In this document: positions 16,317 to 26,030 of the stretch, piece by piece | Numbering within the stretch: position 1 is the first letter of the stretch | Layout of the letters: each line of letters begins with the position of its first letter | Virus record (IMG/VR): IMGVR_UViG_3300046740_000107 | Location: 1-37,915 of that record | Length of the DNA stretch: 37,915 nucleotides | Strand: one strand, 5' to 3' | Origin: a virus | Translations under genes and position numbers: made by a program | Notes under the pieces: model-generated | Databases searched by the model: none | Seen by the model: the letters and a program-made list of their open reading frames with translations, nothing else | Told to the model about the DNA's origin: nothing

Positions 16317-16793
16317 TTAAAAAGTCTTTGAGTAACTCTCCGAATGCAGAGTGTAGCCGCGAGCGGCGTAAATCTTTCGGAGAATCTCCGGTTGAGTGTG
16401 GGCACTCAGGCCCATGTAAACGTGTTTGCACCCCTTCTCTTTGCAGTGGCTTTCCCAAGCGTCGAGCAGCGCGAGGCCGACTCCAGACCGCCGGTGCTGG
16501 TCCGCAACCACCCACAGCAACTCGTAGCTGTTGATTTGGCCGGGGACGTAAATTGATTCGCGCAGTTCGCCGCAAATGTATCCGAGCGCCGCGCCGGTGT
16601 CGCTGTAGGCCGCGAAAAAGCTGAACCGGGGATTGCACATGGCCTGCAACGTGAGGTTCTTCGCGATGCTGCCGGGGACAGTGGTCTCGTCCGTGTCAAT
16701 CTGCTTGATTGCCACTTGCGGGCCAAGGACGAGGGCGGCAGCGAAGATTTCTTCCTGCCGCGCCACTGGTTTGATTGTGAAAGGAACAGCCAT
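16317..16793 (-). CDS. GNAT-family N-acetyltransferase
   Basis: At 158 aa this is a typical single-domain GNAT. Motif A is clear: strand ELLWVVADQH followed by the acetyl-CoA pyrophosphate loop RRSGVG (101–106) and helix LALLDAWESHC. Motif B (CKHVYMGLSAHTQPEI) and a C-terminal KIYAARGYTLHSESYSK complete the fold. GNAT enzymes transfer acetyl groups from acetyl-CoA to amines, often protein N-termini, lysines or small molecules. The substrate here is unknown. Its place inside the tail and internal-protein operon is unusual for a metabolic enzyme and suggests a virion or early host target. The ATG is preceded by the shared GGTAAC leader. Confidence 0.85.
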   Translation of the reverse strand: MAVPFTIKPVARQEEIFAAALVLGPQVAIKQIDTDETTVPGSIAKNLTLQAMCNPRFSFFAAYSDTGAALGYICGELRESIYVPGQINSYELLWVVADQHRRSGVGLALLDAWESHCKEKGCKHVYMGLSAHTQPEILRKIYAARGYTLHSESYSKTF

Positions 16794-16808
16794 CCCTTAA
16801 AAGTTACC
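16791..16808 (-). promoter_or_regulatory. Shared leader before the acetyltransferase gene (copy 3)
   Basis: Reads GGTAACTTTTAAGGGATG on the − strand and ends in the start codon. It starts with the same GGTAACT as copies 1 and 2 and ends with the same AAGGGATG as the polyvalent leader, so it links the two variants. Confidence 0.45.
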
Positions 16809-16814
16809 TGTTTC

Positions 16815-17642
16815 TCACTGTTTGTAGAGCGTCCAGAGCGCCAGTTGTGGCGGGGTCGTCACAGAACTTGGCGCAGTCGCCAGCGTAACCGTTTCGCCCG
16901 ATGTCACAAGCGAGGTTTGTGGGTTCACTCCCGGCGAGGTCGGGAAGTTGCTGGCCGGATTGACGCCGGGGTCCGTGGTAGCGCCGACGAGCACGCGCCC
17001 GCGCCATGACTGATTCGTGTCGCCCAGAAAGGCCCATCCGGGGTTCTGGGTCAAAGCGTCCTGCAACAGTTCCGTGACCACCTGCTTCACGTCGCCCTTG
17101 ACGCCGTCCACCGTCCGCCAAACCGAGCGTTCAAACCAAATGAGAGCGCCGATGGTGGTGTCGTAATACTGCTGCAAATCTTCCGGCGCGGTCGGACGTT
17201 GCGCCGTGGTGCCCGAGCGGACAATAGGACTGACTCCCTCCCAAGCGAGCGTGACCGAATTCCATTGAAACCAGCCAATGGCCGCGCCGTGGGTCGGGTC
17301 CACGTCCGTCGCGTCTCTCTCGGTCTTCAACCAGACTTCCGGGTCGTGCGAAGACGGCTGAGAGTTTCCAATCCAAAAAGGAATGGTGAACGAGTCCGAA
17401 ATGTCCTGCGGGACGTAACGCTTGGTTGCCTCATCCCAGACATACCACTTGGTCCCGCCCTTGAGCCACGGTCCGACGTTCGAGGTCGGTTCCACGTCGC
17501 CGATGAAAATAAAGTTCGCGCCGCCGGGAGAAAGAATCTTCATCCGCCGGACCATTTCGGTCGCCAAGTCGTTCGGCCCGCCCCGGAAGGTAATCGGGAT
17601 AGGCGACATCTGAATCAGGAGGTTTGTATTTTGGAGACTCAT
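16815..17642 (-). CDS. Tail collar/fibre-like structural protein (275 aa)
   Basis: Rich in Trp, Thr, Pro and Gly, with many predicted strands and no catalytic motif, as in phage tail accessory proteins. A segment at 202–221 (GWAFLGDTN, then RGRVLVG) resembles the turn found in phage tail-collar domains, and is followed by a Thr/Ser/Pro-rich tail. An earlier stretch at 160–178 (TTIGALIWFERSVWRTV) looks like a short β-hairpin unit. The ATG overlaps the stop of the 51-aa gene as ATGA. It belongs with the nozzle and fibre genes; the exact part it forms is unknown. Confidence 0.55.
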   Translation of the reverse strand: MSLQNTNLLIQMSPIPITFRGGPNDLATEMVRRMKILSPGGANFIFIGDVEPTSNVGPWLKGGTKWYVWDEATKRYVPQDISDSFTIPFWIGNSQPSSHDPEVWLKTERDATDVDPTHGAAIGWFQWNSVTLAWEGVSPIVRSGTTAQRPTAPEDLQQYYDTTIGALIWFERSVWRTVDGVKGDVKQVVTELLQDALTQNPGWAFLGDTNQSWRGRVLVGATTDPGVNPASNFPTSPGVNPQTSLVTSGETVTLATAPSSVTTPPQLALWTLYKQ

Positions 17643-17794
17643 AAATCGGTGTTCAGGTCAATTAGGACTTCGTCGTCCGAGGACGTGACCACTTCCCCAG
17701 AACTGGACGTGATTACGGTCGCCTCGCAAATCGGGGGCGACACGTATTCGATACGCGGGCGGCGCAGAAATAAATTGTCGAGGACTACATTCAT
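17639..17794 (-). CDS. Small 51-aa protein between nozzle and collar-like genes
   Basis: ATG at 17792–17794 overlaps the nozzle stop as ATGA, and the TGA at 17639–17641 overlaps the next ATG as ATGA, so it fills the gap exactly. The product begins MNVVLDNLFLRRPRIEYVSP and has a Ser/Thr-rich middle followed by an acidic end (SSDDEVLIDLNTDL). No membrane segment. The perfect fit in a chain of overlapping genes is strong evidence that it is translated. It is probably a minor structural or tail-assembly protein; function unknown. Confidence 0.8.
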   Translation of the reverse strand: MNVVLDNLFLRRPRIEYVSPPICEATVITSSSGEVVTSSDDEVLIDLNTDL

Positions 17795-19818
17795 CCGGTG
17801 TGTTCGAGGCCGAGCCCCACCGACGTAACCGGCGGGAGCATCGCTTGTAAATCTTTATCCGCCCGCTTCGTCGCGACGATTGTCGCAACACGGTCAGCGG
17901 CGTCTTGAGAGAGTATGCTGGACGCGAAACCGATTCCAACGGCGCGGAATCCGTTCTTCTCCAGCACTACGGTCTTGCTGGACGTGTAGAAAGATTCCGG
18001 GGCATCCGATAGAGCGTCCACCACGGATTTGAAATTGTTCGACTTGGTCGCGAGCCCGTCGTAGCGGACGGCGTTGATACACGCTTCGGGGCAGAATGCT
18101 TTGGGATTGCCCGCCGGATTCTCCGGGTCTGGCAGTGCGAACGCCCGAATCTCCCGCAGCGTGCAAGGCCCGTGTCCGACGACAAGAAGTTGGAACGAGC
18201 GGTCGATGTTCGAGATTTTCTCTCGTTCAACCCCGGCTGAACCGTCGTTCGTGAGAACAGATTGTTGGTCTGCATCGACAGTTTGAATGGTTCGAGATTG
18301 CGGCTTAAACGCAAAGATTTCCGAGTCCATCGTAATCTCGGTTTCGGCGTCCATCGAGCCCCGCGTTGACCGAATCAAAGTGTTTGCAATCGGCTTGAAC
18401 GCGCCGGACGTTCCCCCGGCGTAATAGACTCCGAAGTTCAGGTCTTCTTCGACCCCGGCGACGGTGAAGTCGGCCCACTGGAAGCGGACTGTGGAGCCTG
18501 CGGGCTTCGATACCTGCGCCGTGGTCCCGAAATAGCCGCGAGTGAACAGCGCCCAAGTAATCGGGCAACCGTTGTCGAGCCGGTTCGGATTGAACGACTC
18601 CCACAGACGGTTTTTTCCGTCGTAGTCCACCGAGACGTGAAAGATTCGTTCCTGTCCGGCGAAAATCCCGGAGACCCACTCGACCGGACGCGTTCCAATC
18701 CAATAGCCGGACCAAGACGGGCCGGATTCGTCGCTGAGAGTCGAAAGTGACGCGTGATTGAGAACCCAAGTGTGCCGATTGTGCGTATCCTCCGCCGGGA
18801 CACTCATCAAGAGAAATTGGCCGTAAGAACCGGCGGCGACTTGCGTCAAATCGTCTGAGAGGACGACTTTGCTAGTCAACATTTCGTTGTCGCGCACCGG
18901 AAGGCGGCTTGTCAGCTTCCCGGAGGTCGCAGGGTCGTAGATTGACACGCCGGAAGGCGAAAACCAGACAACTTGACCGTAGTGCGAGAGCGCGGAGCGG
19001 TTCGAGAGGCATCCGACTTGAACAACTTCCTCTTGGAAGTTCGGAGTCGAGGGCCAGTCGTCGCGATTTCGGATGTTCGCTTGCAGAATCGAGCCATTGA
19101 TTCCAGTGAACACCATCAACTGAGGCGATTCGATGCTAGGAGTCGGGACCATCGCGGTGACTTCGGCGGAGAAGAAGAAACTGGAGACTCCGCCGAGATA
19201 AATTTGTTCGCGGAAGCTGAACGGATTGGAAATGTCGCTGGCGAAAACCTGATTGTCGGTCGCAACCCAGAGCCTATCGCCCACCCAAGCCATCGGACCC
19301 CCGGCGGGAGTCTCGTAAAGGTTGTTTTTGATGTGACCGGAATTGGAGCCGTCATACCATCCCGGCGCGGTGAGCCCGCCATCCTGAATTATCAAGACGC
19401 TTTTCGGTTCAATCACCGAAATGCTTGACGCAAAGTCGGTCGTGTCGCGAACTGTGGCCTGAGTCGTCAGCGCCCAAAAGATTTGCTTCGCGGTCGGAGA
19501 GAACCGGAGACCTTCGATGACGTGAAAATCGACATACGGGAAGCTGGACGCGTAGAGTCGGCCCGCGACAGCAACCAAAATCTGTTCCTCGCCGAGAATC
19601 GGATGAAACCGAGCAACGCCTTGAAGCTTTCCGTCCGGGAAAGTGGCGAGGCAATGATAACCGGGACGGCAGGACCATAGCCCGCCGAGGTTCAGCATGT
19701 TAATCGCCATCCAACTCGAACCCAACGCGACTTGCGAGGGCGAGACATCGGACTCGCACCCGAGCAAGAAAGTCGAGTCGATGTCGATGGTCGAATTTGG
19801 CGGATTCGTGGGTTGCAT
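17791..19818 (-). CDS. Podovirus tail nozzle / tail-tube B-like protein (T7 gp12 type)
   Basis: The 675-aa β-rich protein matches the size and style of podoviral nozzle proteins (T7 gp12 is about 794 aa). The N-terminal signature NMLNLGGLWSCRPGYH (N40, then RPG at 51–53) recalls the N-x-Y-x-x-x-x-G-x-x-x-x-RPG pattern of that family. Repeated strand-turn units (GQVVWFSPSGVSIYDPATSG; AGGPMAWVGDRLWVATDNQ) suggest a β-propeller body. The upstream neighbour is the adaptor-like gene, the usual order. In the virion this protein would form the distal tube through which DNA leaves. Start ATG overlaps the adaptor stop (TAATG). Confidence 0.75.
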   Translation of the reverse strand: MQPTNPPNSTIDIDSTFLLGCESDVSPSQVALGSSWMAINMLNLGGLWSCRPGYHCLATFPDGKLQGVARFHPILGEEQILVAVAGRLYASSFPYVDFHVIEGLRFSPTAKQIFWALTTQATVRDTTDFASSISVIEPKSVLIIQDGGLTAPGWYDGSNSGHIKNNLYETPAGGPMAWVGDRLWVATDNQVFASDISNPFSFREQIYLGGVSSFFFSAEVTAMVPTPSIESPQLMVFTGINGSILQANIRNRDDWPSTPNFQEEVVQVGCLSNRSALSHYGQVVWFSPSGVSIYDPATSGKLTSRLPVRDNEMLTSKVVLSDDLTQVAAGSYGQFLLMSVPAEDTHNRHTWVLNHASLSTLSDESGPSWSGYWIGTRPVEWVSGIFAGQERIFHVSVDYDGKNRLWESFNPNRLDNGCPITWALFTRGYFGTTAQVSKPAGSTVRFQWADFTVAGVEEDLNFGVYYAGGTSGAFKPIANTLIRSTRGSMDAETEITMDSEIFAFKPQSRTIQTVDADQQSVLTNDGSAGVEREKISNIDRSFQLLVVGHGPCTLREIRAFALPDPENPAGNPKAFCPEACINAVRYDGLATKSNNFKSVVDALSDAPESFYTSSKTVVLEKNGFRAVGIGFASSILSQDAADRVATIVATKRADKDLQAMLPPVTSVGLGLEHTG

Positions 19819-20822
19819 TACCGGATGTCGTAGTCATACTTGTCACGCGGGTTCGACATATCGATGACTTGCATCGGCATGAACACGGGCGGTTCGGCCT
19901 TCTGCTGCGCTTCCAATTCCAAACGGAGCGCGTCAGCTTCGTAGCTGTGCGCTTCCGCGATTCGCGTGACATCTTTGTAACACCGTCGCGCCTGCAATCC
20001 CATGAGCAGCGCGAGCGGACTTCGTAGCGGGATGTGGTCCCACCGAGATTTGATTTTCGGACTGATTCGGATGAAAGCAATCCGCGCCCAGTTGCACGAG
20101 CGGTTCAGTTGAATCCGGCGATACTGCGGAAGCGTTTCGTCCGGTTCCATCACAGTAAGCAACGTGCCAGTAGCGCCAGAACTGTCTGTAGTTGCCAGAC
20201 TGATTTCTGCAACCGTGGGTTGCTTGTAAACACCCGTGATGCGAGCGATTGTAGGCGCATCGGTGTCTGGAATAGCCAAGCCATACATTGTGGGCACACG
20301 ATAGCCGTCAAGCCAACATCCGTTCTCTTGACGACGAAGAATGTGCCCCGCGTCATCGTAGCCATAAATTATTACTTTCTTGCCGTTGTCCTCGACACTC
20401 CCCAAGTGCGCGACAATCTTGGAAGGCCGGACAAGTTCCCGATAAGTCGGGTGCCCGCCGCCTTGGTCCTGCCACTTCCATTCGCAGACCGTCCGGCACG
20501 AGCCGGGGCCGTTCAAATGGAATTCAAAAAGCTGGTGATACCCGAGCACTGGTTGCCCGCCGATGTTCACACCGATGACGGTGTCAACTTCACGCGGCAG
20601 CGCGATGCAGCGCCGTCCGCAGCCTGCGGGATTGTTGCACGTCGAACCTTCGGCGCACGAGCATCCGGCGGAGCAGATGTCGAGGTAGCCTTTCCATCCT
20701 TCGAGGTCGGCTTTATTGGCCGTCATCGAAATGGCGTCAGACAACCACCGGAAAACTTTTCGGTTGTCACTCTCGCCGATAATCTGGACGGCGTCGTCGT
20801 AAATTTCGTCAACGGTGAACAT
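19818..20822 (-). CDS. Tail adaptor / tail-tube A-like protein with Cys-rich insert
   Basis: At 334 aa and directly upstream of the nozzle gene, this fits the portal-to-tail adaptor (T7 gp11-like) position. The N-terminus MFTVDEIYDDAVQIIGESD begins a helical segment typical of adaptors. The C-terminal helix LALLMGLQARRCYKDVTRIA followed by an Ala/Glu helix fits the helical bundle docking onto the portal. Residues 50–72 form an unusual cysteine cluster (C50, C54, C56, C62, C68, C72) with more Cys at about 108–112, which could bind metal or form disulfides. No such cluster is known to me in adaptors. Stop and next start overlap as TAATG. The role is assigned from context. Confidence 0.6.
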   Translation of the reverse strand: MFTVDEIYDDAVQIIGESDNRKVFRWLSDAISMTANKADLEGWKGYLDICSAGCSCAEGSTCNNPAGCGRRCIALPREVDTVIGVNIGGQPVLGYHQLFEFHLNGPGSCRTVCEWKWQDQGGGHPTYRELVRPSKIVAHLGSVEDNGKKVIIYGYDDAGHILRRQENGCWLDGYRVPTMYGLAIPDTDAPTIARITGVYKQPTVAEISLATTDSSGATGTLLTVMEPDETLPQYRRIQLNRSCNWARIAFIRISPKIKSRWDHIPLRSPLALLMGLQARRCYKDVTRIAEAHSYEADALRLELEAQQKAEPPVFMPMQVIDMSNPRDKYDYDIR

Positions 20823-21166
20823 TAGTTTTTGCCGTAGTCGGAGTCGTGTTCCATTTCCTCGCGGATTTTGTCGAGCGCGTCTTCGGCGTCGTTGCCGCTT
20901 GAGGCCGGGGCCTGAACGTCTTCGCCCTTGACTTTCTCGATGGACAAAATCTCGATGTCGCAGTCGTAACTGTGCTTGCCGGTCTTGCGGTCAACCTCGC
21001 TAGTCTCGCGCTTGACGTGAAACTTCACCGTCATCGTGCCGTCCTGCGGCAAGTCCAAGTCTTCCGGCCCGCAGTAGTGCAGAACAGGATACCGAGGTTC
21101 GCCGGGGTCTGACGGAGTCGCCAGCCCGTAGCCCTCTTGTTGCAGATTGATAGGAAGGTCTTCCAT
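20822..21166 (-). CDS. Small conserved phage head/tail protein of unknown role (114 aa)
   Basis: The protein has an N-terminal Gly/Pro turn (QEGYGLATPSDPGEPRYPV), a β-rich centre (GTMTVKFHVKRETSEV, YDCDIEILSIEKVKG) and an acidic helical end (DAEDALDKIREEMEH). This resembles small β-barrel proteins that phages use as capsid staples or cement, though I cannot confirm the family. Its stop overlaps the adaptor start (TAATG). The 19-base leader before its ATG is identical to that of the gene ending at 4022. Confidence 0.6.
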   Translation of the reverse strand: MEDLPINLQQEGYGLATPSDPGEPRYPVLHYCGPEDLDLPQDGTMTVKFHVKRETSEVDRKTGKHSYDCDIEILSIEKVKGEDVQAPASSGNDAEDALDKIREEMEHDSDYGKN

Positions 21167-21182
21167 ACAAGTAATAGTTACC
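21164..21182 (-). promoter_or_regulatory. Shared 19-nt leader ending at a start codon (copy 2)
   Basis: Reads GGTAACTATTACTTGTATG on the − strand, identical to 4706–4724. Here it lies wholly between genes, so its conservation is not explained by overlapping coding sequence. Confidence 0.5.
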
Positions 21183-21186
21183 AGTT

Positions 21187-22594
<1,408 letters not shown>

Positions 22595-22598
<4 letters not shown>

Positions 22599-23701
22599 GC
22601 GATTTGGACCCAATTCAAATTCGTCGCCGAGGCTTTCACCTTCACGAGCGGCGCACTATCTTGGTTCACGTAGAGCCGGATTGTCCGGGGACTCACCGTG
22701 AAGAAAAATGTCTGGAGCAGTCGAGGTTCGTAAGGCGTCGCTTGGAAGGTCGTGTCCAACACTTCCTGAATCTTCACCTGAACCGTCTGGCCCGCCTGCA
22801 CTGCCGCGTTCGCCTCCGCCTCCGTGTTGTAGGTCGAGAGCGTCGCGTTCGTCGCGTTGTCCACTACGGCCCAAGTGATGAGCGCGAGGAAAATCACGGC
22901 GGACGTTCCGACGACGGTCTTCGTGGTGCCGACGATGTAGTAGGTCCCGGCCACGGTGATTGGGATGTCAACGAAAGCGCCGTCGAGCAGGACTGGGACC
23001 GGAGTGTTGTTGACGATAGTCGTCACGAAGTCCGACTTGGTGCCTCCGAAGAAATAGCCGTTGATGTTCGGGTTCGCGTCGCGGCCTTGCGGCCCTTCCT
23101 CGCCTGCTACGCCGTCCGGCCCCTTGTCTCCGGGGACGCCCTTGTCTCCCGAAATCGGGTTCCCGGCGGGAGAGACGGGCACGATGACCGCGCCGAGGGG
23201 CACGACAACCGGCGCAAACGAGAGCGCCTCACGGAGCGTGAGAACCACCGTGTCGCCGTCGTTCGCGATAATGTCATACCAGCCTGAGTTTTGGACAAAC
23301 ACAATCAGTCCGGGCAAAAGTGCGCGAGTTGCCAAAACTGAAATCGTGATTGTGTCCCCAACCACAGGCTGGAAAAAGTCTGCGGTCGTAGCGGAGACAG
23401 CATTCTTGCCGTTCACTCCGTCGAGACCGTTGTCGCCCTTGTCGCCCTTCAACTCCAGAATGTTGTCGTAGAGCAGGCGAAAGAAATAGCACGCGACTCC
23501 TTCGCCGAATCCGCGAGGGTCCGTGGGGAGCCCGTCTTCGAGGCCGCAGCCGAGAGTCCAGACAACCTTGCCGTCAACGTCAGTCTTGGTGACTGCGCCA
23601 AACATCTGCGCGGTGAAGTTCGCCGTCTTACTCAACAGCGACTCGCACGCGGCGGAATTGTGTCCGCTGACCCCCGTTGGGTTTAGGCAATCTGCGTCCA
23701 T
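22595..23701 (-). CDS. Tail fibre protein, paralogue without propeller (368 aa)
   Basis: Residues 15–85 (NSAACESLL, KTDVDGKVVWTLGC, GLPTDPRG, ACYFFRLLYDN) closely match residues 36–100 of the next gene product. A short collagen stretch (about 84–98), a β-rich domain (100–180, NSGWYDIIANDGDTVVL), a second collagen stretch (about 184–206) and a strand-rich tip (215–368) follow in the same order as its paralogue. Both proteins end in a matching motif (NWVQIA here, TWTQIA there). The ATG lies inside the end of the upstream paralogue, overlapping by 19 bases. I infer a trimeric fibre or fibre-adaptor subunit. Confidence 0.7.
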
Positions 23702-26028
23702 GTGATGTCAGTGTAAAGATACGGGATGGTCTGAGCGCCAGCCGGGACCGTGTTCAGCGTGCCGTCCGTCAAGAGACGAGCGATGCGCCCGCGAGGAATA
23801 GTTTGGACCGCGATGAAAGTTCCGCCCAACAAAATCTTTGTGTCGGACTGGACGACGGCAGAGTAAACGATGTCGGCAGCAACTCCGATGTTCACGTCGC
23901 CGAGCGAAGTGTCGAGAGCGCCGGTGCCGGGAACGATTCGAGACAAGTGATTCTGATTCGTGGTCGCGGGACCGAATTTCGTGAACAGCCCGCCGACGAC
24001 GATGTTCCCCGTCACGTCGAGCGCGACAGTGTGAACGTCGTTGTTGAAACCAGCCGAGGCCGTTACAATCGTGCCTGCGGCGTCCAACTGAATGAACTTC
24101 GGCGATGAGGTCCCGTTGTAAGTGGCGAAAGAGCCGCCCACAAGAAGCTGGCCGGTCGTTGGCACGTCAACCGTTTGTTCCTCGATGGAATAGACGGTCG
24201 AGTTGAATTGGGTGTCTGTTCCCGCGCTTGGGGTCCAAGTGGCGTCCGGCAGTCCGGTAGTGTTGTCGAACCGAGCAATCCGTCCGGTGTGAGACGCGTT
24301 TCCTCCGCCGTTATTCAGGGCGTGAGTGAAGTCCCCGCCAACCATGACGAGCGCGTTCGCCAGAACCTTGACGGTCCGGCCTACGGCGTTCAAACCGCTG
24401 GTGGTCGTTCCGAAAGTTGTGTCCAAGAATCCGGTCGTGCCGGGACCGCCGGAAGTCTGGAGCCGAGCGATTCGCCGCCGAGCCGTTCCGCCGACAGTGG
24501 TGAAAGCGCCGGTGATGACTGCCATGTTATTCGCATCGATGTCGAGCGCGTAGATGATGTCATTGATGACGGCGTGAGACGTTACCAAGTCCGCGTGCAA
24601 AGTCCCGTCCGTGTTCAGGATTGCGAACCTGCTGACGGTGTGCGTTCCCGCAGAGTCGGTGTAAGATGTGAAGTTTCCGCCGATGACGATGTGACCGTCC
24701 GCCATCAAGCCAACCGCGTAAACGATAGCGCCCGCGTTGACGCCGGGGACTGCGGGTCCGACAACGCCCGCGTTGAAGGTCGAGTCAACCGTGCCGTCCA
24801 CGTTGAGCCGAGAGATTCCGCGAATCGAAGTCGCGTTCATCTGGGTGAACACCCCGGCCACTAAGATTTTGTCATCCGACTGAACCGCGAGTCCGTAAAC
24901 GGTGTTGTTCGCGCCCGCGAGCCCGCCGTCCATGAAGCCGAGGATGCGGCTGGCGTAAAGCTGAATCGTGTCCGCGCCGCCAGCCGTGTAGATGGCCGCG
25001 AAAGGGCAGTGACGAAACTCGTTGGCCGCGCTTGGCGCAATCAACTGGGTCGTTCCCGGCACGTCGAAATTGTTGGTGACGCTGAACAGCTTGATTTGCG
25101 TGTTCGACTGGACGTTGGCCGCAGTCTTGCCGACAATCAAATAGGTCCCGGCATTCGGCAGCGTGAACCGAGGGTCGGCGGCGGTCGGAGTCGGCGGCGG
25201 ATACCCCGGCGGAGCGGGCGGCGGCGCGACTGAGAACCAGACCGGATGAAAGTCTTCGTCCGTGAACGCGAGCAAGTCGTAGTCGTTCCCGGTCGTGGTG
25301 AAAAAGAATCCGTTGTTCTGGGTGACGGAGACGGCGTCGTTCCCCGGCTGTCCCTTCGGACCTTGGATGCCTTGGTCGCCGGTCAAACCTTTGTCGCCGG
25401 ACTCGCCCTTGACGCCGACTCCCGTTTGTCCCGCCGGGACCACGAGAGCGCCGACAGGGACAATCGCCACTGCGTCAGAGAGCCGCGAAATCAGATTGCA
25501 GAACAGGACGCCGGTGCCGTCAGTGCCGACGACGTTATACCAGCCCGAGGCTTCGATGAAGATGTTCGCGCCGGTGACAATGTTGGCGTTTAAGCGTGTA
25601 ACAATCTGGACGTAGGGATGTTCAAGGCTAGGAGTCGCGAACGGTGCCGTGACAACCGTGTAAGCGTCCACACCGTTCGTTCCCGCGTTGCCGGGGTCGC
25701 CCTGTTCGCCCTGTTCGCCGATGATGCCGTCTTCAAACAGCCGCAGAATGTAGCAGCCGAGCGGTTCGGTCGCGCCGCGAGGATTCGCGGGCAAGCCTTG
25801 GTCAAGTTGGCACGGCAGAGACCAAACGACTTTGCCGTCCACTTCGGTCTTGACGACTTCGCCGAAAAACTGGAGCGTGAAATTGTCTATCTGCGACGGC
25901 AGGGTCTCGCACGCGGCGGAATTGTTCGGGCCGGTGTGCCCGCACGGATTGTCGCATCCAAGCTTGTCGCAAGAATTCAACGGGTTCGGATTATCGTTCC
26001 CGCAATCGCCGCATTTTGAGCAACTCAT
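23683..26028 (-). CDS. Tail fibre protein with seven delta-60-type β-propeller repeats (781 aa)
   Basis: Residues 1–45 are Cys-rich (C3, C6, C9, C20, C25, C29, C40). Residues 36–375 repeat the domain plan of the 368-aa neighbour: conserved unit, collagen stretch (about 104–118), β domain with SGWYNVVGTDG, second collagen stretch (about 204–229), then a strand-rich domain. From about 377 to 760 there are seven repeats of the delta-60 type, with cores such as VQSDDKILVAGVF, DGHIVIGGNF, VTGNIVVGGLF and SDTKILLGGTF and repeat ends like RLNVDGTVDSTF. Seven blades fit a closed propeller. The chain ends TWTQIA like its paralogue. Probably a receptor-binding fibre. Confidence 0.75.
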   Translation of the reverse strand: MSCSKCGDCGNDNPNPLNSCDKLGCDNPCGHTGPNNSAACETLPSQIDNFTLQFFGEVVKTEVDGKVVWSLPCQLDQGLPANPRGATEPLGCYILRLFEDGIIGEQGEQGDPGNAGTNGVDAYTVVTAPFATPSLEHPYVQIVTRLNANIVTGANIFIEASGWYNVVGTDGTGVLFCNLISRLSDAVAIVPVGALVVPAGQTGVGVKGESGDKGLTGDQGIQGPKGQPGNDAVSVTQNNGFFFTTTGNDYDLLAFTDEDFHPVWFSVAPPPAPPGYPPPTPTAADPRFTLPNAGTYLIVGKTAANVQSNTQIKLFSVTNNFDVPGTTQLIAPSAANEFRHCPFAAIYTAGGADTIQLYASRILGFMDGGLAGANNTVYGLAVQSDDKILVAGVFTQMNATSIRGISRLNVDGTVDSTFNAGVVGPAVPGVNAGAIVYAVGLMADGHIVIGGNFTSYTDSAGTHTVSRFAILNTDGTLHADLVTSHAVINDIIYALDIDANNMAVITGAFTTVGGTARRRIARLQTSGGPGTTGFLDTTFGTTTSGLNAVGRTVKVLANALVMVGGDFTHALNNGGGNASHTGRIARFDNTTGLPDATWTPSAGTDTQFNSTVYSIEEQTVDVPTTGQLLVGGSFATYNGTSSPKFIQLDAAGTIVTASAGFNNDVHTVALDVTGNIVVGGLFTKFGPATTNQNHLSRIVPGTGALDTSLGDVNIGVAADIVYSAVVQSDTKILLGGTFIAVQTIPRGRIARLLTDGTLNTVPAGAQTIPYLYTDITWTQIA

Positions 26029-26030
26029 GT

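Noticed and set aside
16316-16405. 30-residue N-terminal extension of the 337-aa protein
   Set aside because: It lies inside the acetyltransferase gene in another frame, and the amphipathic N-terminus begins cleanly at MGNILGF.
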